Below are positions 54,929-62,580 of a DNA stretch of 64,000 nt, one piece after another; positions within the stretch are counted from its first letter, which is position 1, and the number at the start of each line of letters is the position of its first letter. The stretch is from Phaeobacter piscinae (GTDB lineage: Bacteria > Pseudomonadota > Alphaproteobacteria > Rhodobacterales > Rhodobacteraceae), in contig NZ_CP010685.1 in NCBI RefSeq assembly GCF_002407245.1, positions 1 through 64,000 on the forward strand, in the 5' to 3' direction. The notes under the pieces are model-generated. The model was not told where the DNA came from. It did no database searches and saw only the letters and a list, made by a program, of their open reading frames with translations. Position numbers and translations under genes: made by a program.

Positions 54929-56938
54929 TCACTCCGCCGGGGTTTTGTGCTGCACCAATGCGCCCAGCACCTCGTTCAGCGCCGCCGCGTCGCCGCCGCG
55001 CAGGCAGGTCAGCGCGGTCCGTGGCAGACGGCGTTTGGCGCGCAGCAACGGGGTCACCGGGCGCTTGCTGTCATGGGACAGCTCAGCACTGATCAGCCGC
55101 GCCCCGAAGGCATCGCGCAACCGCGTCACATGGGCCAGATCAAGCGGATGGTCGCCATGGATGGCATAGATCCGCGCCGCCGTATCACAGCCCGCGCAGG
55201 CATCGCGATAAGCGCCGCTCCAGTCCAGCTTGCGCGCAGCCGGGAACCGGGTCTCGTCGGGGATCAGATCTTCGGCCAGCGTGGTGATCGGCTGCAGCGC
55301 CACCACGTTTTCCGCGCCGATCAGATCGGCAAAGGCCATGGCACCAAAAGCCCCCATGCCGGAGCCCAGCACATGCACCTTGTCAAACCCGGCCATCCAG
55401 GCGCGGGTGTCTGGTGCCTGGAAATACTGCTCCAGATCCAGCGGACGGTACCAGTTCTGCTGATGCGGCAAGACCGACAGCACCGCATAGCCGGATTTGA
55501 TCAGGAAACGTTCACCAAAACCCGGACGCAGGGGATCCTTGCGGTCCAGCGCCTGGCCTGCCCCTTCAAAGGTGACCACCAGTTCCCGCGCGCCCTCCGG
55601 GTGCAGCCGCCGCATGGCATAAGACGGGGTCAGCGTGGTGGTGGGCCACAGCCCCTCCGGCAGCGTGGCTTCGGGATCTTGAGCCCTGCGAATCGCACCC
55701 ATCTGGGTGCGACTGTCCACTGCGGGCACTGGCTGAGGCTCCTCCGGCACGATGGTATCGACCTCCAGGCCATGTTCGGCCAGGGCTGCCACATATTCGG
55801 CGTGGCGCTGGCGATAGGTCGCCTTCATCTTGTCCAGCATCTCGGGCGACAGATATTCATCCAGCACCGCCTTCAGACCCTTGCGCATGAATTTCTGCGT
55901 GTTCAGCGCCGGCAGGCCGAAATGTTCGGTCAGCTCCGCCACCCGGTTGTCATGTTTGAGGAAAATCGCCGGCTGGCCCGCCTGCAGGGCCGCCACGCCA
56001 CCATGGAAACGGTCGCCGATATAGACATCATGCAGCATCGCCGCCTGTCGCCAGGCGCCAGCCTCAGAGAAGTAGTAATAGCGGTTGAAATCAACCTTAT
56101 GACCGCATTTGCGGCTCAGCCAGCGATTGAGCATCTCCGGCTGAGCAATGTTATTGCCCTCATTATAGCCAAACCGGTCCTTGATGAATTTGCCATAGGC
56201 AAAGATCTCATCCTGGAACACATAAGAGGCCTCGATCTTGTCGAACGCCTTGGCCAGTTCGGTGCCGCGTTCAACGATGGCCCCCTCCCGCATGGAGAAA
56301 TGGCCAGCGGTCATCACATTGGCCCGACGCCCCTTGGCCTGGGCCGCGGTGCCGTCAATGGCCATGATCGACTGCGGATAGACATAAAGACTGGGGCAGC
56401 CCAGCACGGTGGTGTTCTCCAGCCCGTTCTGCGCCAGCCACTCTGCCGTCTGGGTGCCACGCACCCCGAACAGATTGGCCCGCTCATTGAGCAGCGCCAG
56501 AAGATCGCGGTTGCCCGGCATCAGATCCTCAAACGCATGGCTGCCCTGCATCCCGGCGCCCAGCACCACAAAAGGCACCCGCCCATCCAGCGCCTCAAGC
56601 GCGGAAAACAACCGAATGCCATCGTGGTTGGGGCGGATGAAATTGGCCAGCGACACCACGATCATGTCGAAATGCGCGGCCATGACTTCGGCATAACCGT
56701 CGCCGAGGTTTTTCTGCAGATTGGCGATATTGCCCACCGCAGACCCCTCGGGATCCTTGCGCAGGCTGCGGGCCGGGGCTTCGGCATGAATGATATTGCC
56801 GCGATTCCCGGTCAGCTTATGCGCCGGTTTCAGGCCAAACAACGTGTCCGTCACGGTTGGTGGCACGCCCAGGATACTGGACAGCGCCGGATCCGGACGA
56901 TGGGCCGAAAGCACGGGAGCGTGGAAAAGGATTCTCAT
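54929..56938 (-). CDS. Polysaccharide pyruvyl transferase-like protein with C-terminal hydrolase-like domain
   Basis: 669 residues. The first 400 match the polysaccharide pyruvyltransferase (WcaK) fold: FVVLGAGMQG, VRGTQTAEWLAQNGL and DVYIGDRFHGGVAALQAGQP, where R-x-H-G binds phosphate in relatives. From about residue 440 a second domain begins (LVVTFEGAGQALDRKDPLRP). Its VHVLGSGMGAFGAMAFADLI resembles an alpha/beta-hydrolase nucleophile elbow in which the expected Ser is Gly. That architecture is unusual for pyruvyltransferases. It may add pyruvate ketals to the glycan. The GT4 gene is divergent across 311 bp. Confidence 0.75.
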   Translation of the reverse strand: MRILFHAPVLSAHRPDPALSSILGVPPTVTDTLFGLKPAHKLTGNRGNIIHAEAPARSLRKDPEGSAVGNIANLQKNLGDGYAEVMAAHFDMIVVSLANFIRPNHDGIRLFSALEALDGRVPFVVLGAGMQGSHAFEDLMPGNRDLLALLNERANLFGVRGTQTAEWLAQNGLENTTVLGCPSLYVYPQSIMAIDGTAAQAKGRRANVMTAGHFSMREGAIVERGTELAKAFDKIEASYVFQDEIFAYGKFIKDRFGYNEGNNIAQPEMLNRWLSRKCGHKVDFNRYYYFSEAGAWRQAAMLHDVYIGDRFHGGVAALQAGQPAIFLKHDNRVAELTEHFGLPALNTQKFMRKGLKAVLDEYLSPEMLDKMKATYRQRHAEYVAALAEHGLEVDTIVPEEPQPVPAVDSRTQMGAIRRAQDPEATLPEGLWPTTTLTPSYAMRRLHPEGARELVVTFEGAGQALDRKDPLRPGFGERFLIKSGYAVLSVLPHQQNWYRPLDLEQYFQAPDTRAWMAGFDKVHVLGSGMGAFGAMAFADLIGAENVVALQPITTLAEDLIPDETRFPAARKLDWSGAYRDACAGCDTAARIYAIHGDHPLDLAHVTRLRDAFGARLISAELSHDSKRPVTPLLRAKRRLPRTALTCLRGGDAAALNEVLGALVQHKTPAE

Positions 56939-57249
56939 ATATCACCAAATGTTACTCACCATGGGCCCCTGTAAAAACCGGGGTCATGGCCTGTTGGGAA
57001 AGGGGGTCGGCAACCACGCCAAGGCGTCTCCGGCAGCCGCAGCCCCCGGGATTGCTGCGTTGCGCGCATGTTAGCGCCGTGACCTCTGGGAACAAGCCCG
57101 GAAAACCGCGCCCAGAGCTCGGGTGGTGAAACCCTGCCCATGGTTTCGCCCTGGGTTTCGCCCTGACGCGCCCCCTGCCCCGCGATCTGTGCCTGTGCCC
57201 ACCTGTCGAAAGGGTTGCACCCGCAGCGCTCTCGCGGCATGGATAGATC
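56939..57249. other. Divergent promoter region
   Basis: 311 bp between two genes transcribed away from each other. It contains an exact tandem duplication of GGTTTCGCCCTG (57142-57165), partly overlapping an AAACCC...GGGTTT inverted pair. No gene is seen. Confidence 0.45.
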
Positions 57250-58494
57250 ATGAAATTTCTCTTTGTGCACCAGAACATGCCCGGCCAGTACCGGGAGATG
57301 ATCCAGTGGCTGGCCGATCAGGGCGAGCATGAGATCGTGTTTTTGACCCAGCGGAACGATGTGAAGCTGCCCGGCGTCTCCACCGCGACCTACAAAAGCC
57401 ACCACCAGCCCGCCGCCGATGCCTATGGGTTGTCCAAGGATTGGGAGGCCGCGGCCGGCAATGGCATTGGCGCCGCCCTCGCCGCGCGCCAGCTGGAGGC
57501 CAGAGATGGTTTCAAACCCGATATCATCATCGGTCATACCGGCTGGGGGGAGTTGACCTTTATGAAAGAGGTCTGGCCGGATGTGCCGATTATTGGCTTC
57601 TTTGAATATTTCTACCGCACCACTGGCGGTCTGGTGGGTTTTGATCCGGAAAATCCCCCCGGCGAACACGCCGGGTTTTTCGCTCATGCCCGCAACACCG
57701 TGCCCTTTGCCAATATCGATGTGGTCGATCTGGGCCACAGCCCAACCTATTGGCAGCGCGACCGCTTTCCCAAGAGTTTTCACGACAAGATCTATGTCAG
57801 CCATGACGGCATCCGCACCGACCGGCTGCAACCGGATGCCAAGGCCAGCATCGGTCTCGGCCGCCTGCCCAAGCCGCTCAGCCGCGACGATGAGGTGATC
57901 ACCTATATCGCCCGCAATATGGAACGCGCCCGTGGTTTTCACGTGATGATGCGGGCCCTGCCCAAGATCCTGTCGGAACGCCCCAAGGCGCGGATCCTGA
58001 TGATCGGCGGCAATGAGACATCTTACGGGCGCGAAAGCACCCATCCCGCAGGTCTGCGTGGCGAGATGGAGGATGAGCTGGGCGACAGCGTCGACTGGAG
58101 CCGGGTGCATTTCCTCGGCCGGGTGCCTTACGGCGATCTGTGCAAGATCATCCGCATCAGCCGCTGCCATATCTATCTGACCATGCCTTTTGTGCTGAGC
58201 TGGTCGTTGCTGGAATCGATGTCGATGCAGGCCACGGTGGTCGCGGCTGATGTGGAACCGGTGCGCGAGGCGGTGACCCATAATGAAACCGGCATGCTGG
58301 TGGATTTCTTTGATCCCGGCGCGCTGGCCGATCAGGTGGTGGATGTGCTGGCCAATCCCGGCGCCTATGCCCATCTGGGCCCCAATGCCCGCGCCCATGT
58401 GGTGGAAACCTATGATTTCCTGACCCGCTGCATGCCCGAGCACGCCCGTCAGATCAACGCGCTCCTGCCCGCCAGCAAGCAGCTGAAGATCTGA
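57250..58494 (+). CDS. GT4 glycosyltransferase
   Basis: 414-residue GT-B enzyme. MKFLFVHQNMPGQYREMIQW and IIIGHTGWGE at the N-terminus, VITYIARNMERARGFHVMMR at the domain junction, and LSWSLLESMSMQATVVAADV near the donor site match a family 4 subgroup frequent in alphaproteobacterial polysaccharide loci. The ribosome site is weak. Its end converges on the frameshifted regulator gene 24 bp away. Donor and acceptor unknown. Confidence 0.87.
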   Translation: MKFLFVHQNMPGQYREMIQWLADQGEHEIVFLTQRNDVKLPGVSTATYKSHHQPAADAYGLSKDWEAAAGNGIGAALAARQLEARDGFKPDIIIGHTGWGELTFMKEVWPDVPIIGFFEYFYRTTGGLVGFDPENPPGEHAGFFAHARNTVPFANIDVVDLGHSPTYWQRDRFPKSFHDKIYVSHDGIRTDRLQPDAKASIGLGRLPKPLSRDDEVITYIARNMERARGFHVMMRALPKILSERPKARILMIGGNETSYGRESTHPAGLRGEMEDELGDSVDWSRVHFLGRVPYGDLCKIIRISRCHIYLTMPFVLSWSLLESMSMQATVVAADVEPVREAVTHNETGMLVDFFDPGALADQVVDVLANPGAYAHLGPNARAHVVETYDFLTRCMPEHARQINALLPASKQLKI

Positions 58495-58517
58495 TCCGCC
58501 GCAGCACCCGGGGGTGG

Positions 58518-59167
58518 TCAGGACAGGATTTGCTCCGACGCCCAGATCGCGGCCTGGGTGCGGTTTCTGGCGCCGATTTTGCGAAAACAGGTGCGCAGAT
58601 GCACTTTCACCGTGGCCTCGCAGATGCCCAGCTCATTGGCGATGGATTTATTGGTGGCGCCGTCAATCAGCTTGGTCAGGATCAGCCATTCGCGCCCCGA
58701 AAGACCGCAGGCCGCAGCCGTGGTCGGCATCCGGCGCAGGTCCTGCCCCGGGTATTCTGCCAGCGCCTCCTCTGCCGAGGCCGTGTTGGCCGCTCCGTTG
58801 AGTGTGCCGTTGAGTGTGCCGCTGACCGCTTCACCCGCAGCGCCGCAATCAGCGCCTCGGCGGATTTGCGTTGCGGGATCACCGCCTCAGCATAGGCGCT
58901 GAGCGCAGTCTGCATGCTGGTGGAACATTCGCGCCCCATGATCAGGATCAGCAGAGAGGCGTCATTGCCCTCTTTGAACTGGCGCAACTCCTCCACCAGC
59001 TCCGGCCCCGTTTCATGGCTGTAGTATAAAACCAGATCGTCGATCCCCAGCCCCGCGAGCGTTGACAGCTCATCGCAGCAGGTCCCGATTTGATAGTCGT
59101 TGCTCTGACAAATGGCCAGGAACATGTCGCGTAACAAGCGACTTTCACCCACAATATGCACAGGCAT
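58518..59167 (-). pseudogene. LuxR-type regulator with pseudo-receiver, broken by a frameshift
   Basis: The N-terminal part (from ATG 59167, MPVHIVGESRLLRDMF) is receiver-like up to SAEALIAALR. The intact LuxR helix-turn-helix (GLSGREWLILTKLIDGATNK, ANELGICEATVKVHLR) lies in another frame, ending at 58518. One missing base near the CCC run at 58834-58836 explains this. With it restored, the linker reads GEAVSGTLNGTLNGAAN and the protein is about 216 residues, the size of CsgD/VpsT matrix regulators. The receiver lacks the phospho-Asp (DDLVLYYSHE), also as in that family. As written, translation ends after 161 residues without DNA-binding domain. A sequencing error is possible. GGGGGT lies 5 bp before the start. 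Confidence 0.75.
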
Positions 59168-60134
59168 GATATACCCCCATACTCTTAAAAACCTGATCCA
59201 AACACGATCAGATGGTCTTAATGAATGATCTCCGGAACAGGGAGCTCACCGGGCTTTGGTGCGGGGTTGGAACCTCCCGCCCTGACCCTCGCGGCAACAC
59301 TGCGACCCCCGTCACAGATGACACCCCGCTCTTGTCTTATATGTCTGTCCTGTCCTTTCGATCAGATGATGGCCGGTCTCCGACCCGGCTTGCCAAGACA
59401 ATGGCTCTGCGCCTGCCCGACCCCTGTCAAAGCCCCTGCTGAACAAGAACCCCGTGTCACTGGCCTGCTCTTCAAAATGACGGGGCCAAATACCGCGCCC
59501 CCCTGCCTTCAAATCGCAGCCCATATCGGCGCTGCGCCGCTCTGCGGCACTCCAAAATAGCCCAAATTCATCCATTTTTGTTAAAAAACTTACCTCCTGG
59601 ATAGATGTTGGCGCCACCATCCGCCCCTCCTAAAGTGTTGTTTTTGATATAGGCTTTTGTTTTATCAACAGGAATATCCTCATGCGGCGCAGTTCCAAAG
59701 ATGTGGCAATTCCTTAATTCTGTGCCGAATGACACGGATTTATGCAACCTAAGAGGGTATTTCCCAGGAGCCCCTTCACGCCAGAGATGGAATCACTCCC
59801 CCTTTGCTCCGATACAGACACCGTCGCTACCACTTCTGGGGTAGGTCTCCCTGAGACCCCTCCAAAGCAGGCAGCTCCTCGGAATAATTTAAACCTCTGA
59901 AATATATAAATATTACCGGGACCCCAAAATATGGCTCATACTGCGAGTTGTATGTGACCCTAGGTAAACATGCTAGATATTGATGGACCCCCAACGTCCG
60001 GTAGGTTCGCCCGCTGGTTGATCTCCAGACAGCCCCAAACCACCTCGTCCGAAGGGGTACCCCCTCTGCGCAATTTGACGGCGGCGGCAATATGCTAGGC
60101 TGGGCATATTCGTTTTGATATGCCGGGGGGCAAC
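59168..60134. other. Long A+T-richer intergenic region between two LuxR genes
   Basis: 967 bp with no credible gene; it should hold both divergent promoters. Visible elements are a GGTCTC-CCT-GAGACC dyad (59844-59858), A+T-rich tracts around 59640-59680 and 59885-59925, and the dyad listed at 60089. Its composition differs from the G+C-rich genes around it, suggesting a complex regulatory region or remnants of lost genes. Confidence 0.55.
60089..60110. promoter_or_regulatory. Perfect 7-bp dyad upstream of the luxR gene
   Basis: AATATGC (60089-60095) and GCATATT (60104-60110) are exact inverted copies around 8 bp, 25 bp before the luxR start. A TTGACG box lies at 60075-60080. It is a candidate operator, possibly for autoregulation. 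Confidence 0.4.
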
Positions 60135-61301
60135 ATGAATGAGTTCGGGGGCACCGTGATCCACACGGGCGAGATCGCTTTTGCGCGATCGTTTCAAAGA
60201 CAAGTTTCATCCATTACCACCACTGCCATAGCTGAGATCGACTGCACCGGACCCGCCTCTGCGGGGCCAAGCCGTTTGCTGGTGACCACCTGCGAGACCG
60301 GCGGTGCAAAACACGCCGATCTGGAGCAGGACAGCCGCAGCAAAGGCACGTTGCAGGCCCTTCTGCGCAGCGGATCGCTCTGCCATTGCACCCAACTGCA
60401 TGATCCGCAGGAAAATCCCAACAGCTGGCCGGACTGGCTTGATCCTGCCGCCCTGCGCGCGGATGCTTCTGATCTTCGGTCGGGTCACAGATCTGGCCGC
60501 TGGATGGTGTTTTCCTGCCGTTTTGCCGATGGCAGCGAAGATCGGATCGCGCTGCATCTGGAGGGCAGCCAGCATGACGCCCATTGCATCGAAATCCTGC
60601 CTGCGATCTGGCCGCTGGCCCGCGAGGATGCGCTGCGCGAGATGCTGACCAGCGCAGCGGAACCCAAAACCGCGCGCGACACCACCGAGGCGATGCTCTG
60701 GACCATCTCCACCAAAAGCGACAGCGCGGTTCTGGTGCTGGATGGCGCCGGCCGATTGCTGGATTGCAATGAAGCGGGCTGTGACATGCTGGCGGCGGGC
60801 AACCTGCTGCGCAACAGCGACGGTGTGCTGCGCTGTGCCAACAGCCGTGAGACCCGCGCGTTTTACACAGCGGTGCAAAGCTGCGCCAAAACACCCACCG
60901 AGGCCAGCGCCGGCGCCCACATGCCAGCCGGCCGCGCCAGCCAGGAGCTGATCCTGTTCCTGCAGGATGCCAGCACCGGCATGCGGCTGCCGGTCTCGCT
61001 CACCTGTTATCTCTGCGCTGACACCCGCCATACCCTGGTGGTCGCCATCCTGCCGCGCCAGCCCGACCAGCAGCGGATCGAGATGCTGGCGCAGAAAATG
61101 GGCCTCTCCCCCTGCGAGGCCCGGGTGGCCGCACTGATCCAGCTCGGCCTCTCCAACCGCGAGGCGGCCCATATCGCGGGCATCAAGGAACAGACCTTCA
61201 ACACCTATGCCAAGCGGGTGCTGTCCAAGCTTGAAGTCGCCGGGCGCACCGAAATGGCGCAACGGCTGACCTGGCAGGCCTCCCTGGGGAGAGCGTCATG
61301 A
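60135..61301 (+). CDS. LuxR-family transcriptional regulator with PAS-like domain
   Basis: 388 residues. The C-terminal helix-turn-helix shows LSPCEARVAALIQLGLSNRE and AHIAGIKEQTFNTYAKRVLS, of LuxR type. Upstream, VLVLDGAGRLLDCNEAGCDM resembles a PAS sensor repeat. The N-terminal 180 residues have no recognised motif. No autoinducer-binding signature or receiver Asp is evident, so the signal is unknown. ATG 60135 has GGGGGGC 4 bp upstream and is preferred over ATG 60120. It overlaps the next gene by ATGA. The RTX gene downstream and the polysaccharide genes are plausible targets. Confidence 0.82.
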   Translation: MNEFGGTVIHTGEIAFARSFQRQVSSITTTAIAEIDCTGPASAGPSRLLVTTCETGGAKHADLEQDSRSKGTLQALLRSGSLCHCTQLHDPQENPNSWPDWLDPAALRADASDLRSGHRSGRWMVFSCRFADGSEDRIALHLEGSQHDAHCIEILPAIWPLAREDALREMLTSAAEPKTARDTTEAMLWTISTKSDSAVLVLDGAGRLLDCNEAGCDMLAAGNLLRNSDGVLRCANSRETRAFYTAVQSCAKTPTEASAGAHMPAGRASQELILFLQDASTGMRLPVSLTCYLCADTRHTLVVAILPRQPDQQRIEMLAQKMGLSPCEARVAALIQLGLSNREAAHIAGIKEQTFNTYAKRVLSKLEVAGRTEMAQRLTWQASLGRAS

Positions 61302-62200
61302 ACAAGGTGACCCATGAGAGCCTCACCCAGGGGCCACCCGCACCGGTCGCGCCGACCTCCGCCTCGATCGGCGCCGCAGCCCTGGCCGCTCAGACCCGCC
61401 GCACGGCCCAGGCCAATGGCCATTCCGATGATCTCACAGAGGACGGCACCGCGATTTCAGAGGCGGGCACTTCAGAGACGGGTGGGGACAAGCCCCCCCA
61501 GACAGCAGAGGCCCCATCAGACAGACATTCAGACAGACATATGGAGAGCGCCACGGACAGCACAGACAAAAACGGCCCAGATCAACACCCAGATCAAAAC
61601 CCGGCAGATCCGGGCCAGACGGAAGCAGATCAGACGGATACCAGTCCGACAGATACGGGATCCGCCGGGTCGGCTCTGGCTCCGGACGATCTGGAGCAGC
61701 TGGCTGCGCATCTGCGCGGCGGTCCCCAGCCGCTGGGCACCCGTGGCGATCTCATCGAACTGCACAAGCGGATCACCGGGATGTTTGCCACCCTCAATGA
61801 GGGGCTGGGTGAGATGTACACCCGGAAGGCGGACGCCGACCGCAAGGTTCTGAGCGCCCGCATGGACACGCTGGAAGAGGCGGTGAACCGGATGGAAGGC
61901 GCGCTGCGCATCGAACTGGAGCCGGTGCTGCGCGACAGCTTTGCCAAAGTGCTGGCCAAGGATCGTGCCACCCGCCGCCGCAGCCTGGGGCAACGGCTGA
62001 AGCGCGGCATCACCACAGGCAGCGGTCTGGCCCTGATCCTGGCCCTCGGACTGGCCGCGGGCACGCTCTATCACAGCCGGATCGCCACCACCTCCGATAC
62101 CGCCTGGAGCGCAGCCCAGATCCACTGGGCCAGCTTTGTCGACTTTGTTGAAACCACAACGGCTGACCCAGGCCAGTTACTGAATAACACATCTGAATAG
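61298..62200 (+). CDS. Single-pass membrane protein of unknown function
   Basis: 300 residues. The first 130 are low-complexity and acidic, rich in Asp, Gln, Thr and Pro. Residues about 135-235 look helical and coiled-coil-like (ITGMFATLNEGLGEMYTRKA, MDTLEEAVNRMEGALR). A basic stretch RRRSLGQRLKRG precedes one membrane helix (GLALILALGLAAGTLYH), leaving about 45 residues outside. The topology suggests a cytoplasmic sensor or anchor. It starts inside the LuxR stop codon, so the two are made together and may act as a pair. No family recognised. Confidence 0.65.
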   Translation: MNKVTHESLTQGPPAPVAPTSASIGAAALAAQTRRTAQANGHSDDLTEDGTAISEAGTSETGGDKPPQTAEAPSDRHSDRHMESATDSTDKNGPDQHPDQNPADPGQTEADQTDTSPTDTGSAGSALAPDDLEQLAAHLRGGPQPLGTRGDLIELHKRITGMFATLNEGLGEMYTRKADADRKVLSARMDTLEEAVNRMEGALRIELEPVLRDSFAKVLAKDRATRRRSLGQRLKRGITTGSGLALILALGLAAGTLYHSRIATTSDTAWSAAQIHWASFVDFVETTTADPGQLLNNTSE

Positions 62201-62232
62201 ACTCTAACAAAGGCAAAAGAGTCTCCCTTTTT
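62199..62232 (+). terminator. Terminator of the luxR/membrane-protein operon
   Basis: AGACTCT (62199-62205) pairs exactly with AGAGTCT (62218-62224) around a 12-nt loop, followed by CCC and five T. It overlaps the stop codon. Confidence 0.65.
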
Positions 62233-62580
62233 CGGGGGCGCCATATCTCTTTCAGGCAGGATCGCTGTCCCAAACCCCTGCCTGGCACAGAGACACGTAG
62301 AGAGGCCCCGTCTGGCTGCCGGCCTGTCCCACAGATCTCGCAGCGGAGCCAGCCATGCCTCTGACACAGCGCCCCCGAAAACCGACAATTTGACGAAAAT
62401 TTGTCCCCATTTGGGGGCATCCGCCCCGCCCGATTTGCGGTGCAATCACCATCAGAGACCCAAGCGGTCTTGTGTCACTGGCCAGGTCCCACACCCAATT
62501 TTCCCTGGTCAGATTTCTAGAGGGGGTCGCGTCGGGGGGCGCATCAGACTTCCGGTATATTAATTAGGAGGATGTTTAAG
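62201..62580. other. Promoter region of the cysteine-containing RTX gene
   Basis: 380 bp without a gene. Besides the terminator at its start, CTGGCCAGG (62478-62486) and CCTGGTCAG (62504-62512) form a near-perfect dyad, and CCCCA-TT-TGGGG occurs at 62405-62416. The sequence just before the start is A+T-rich, with a strong AGGAGG. Confidence 0.45.
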
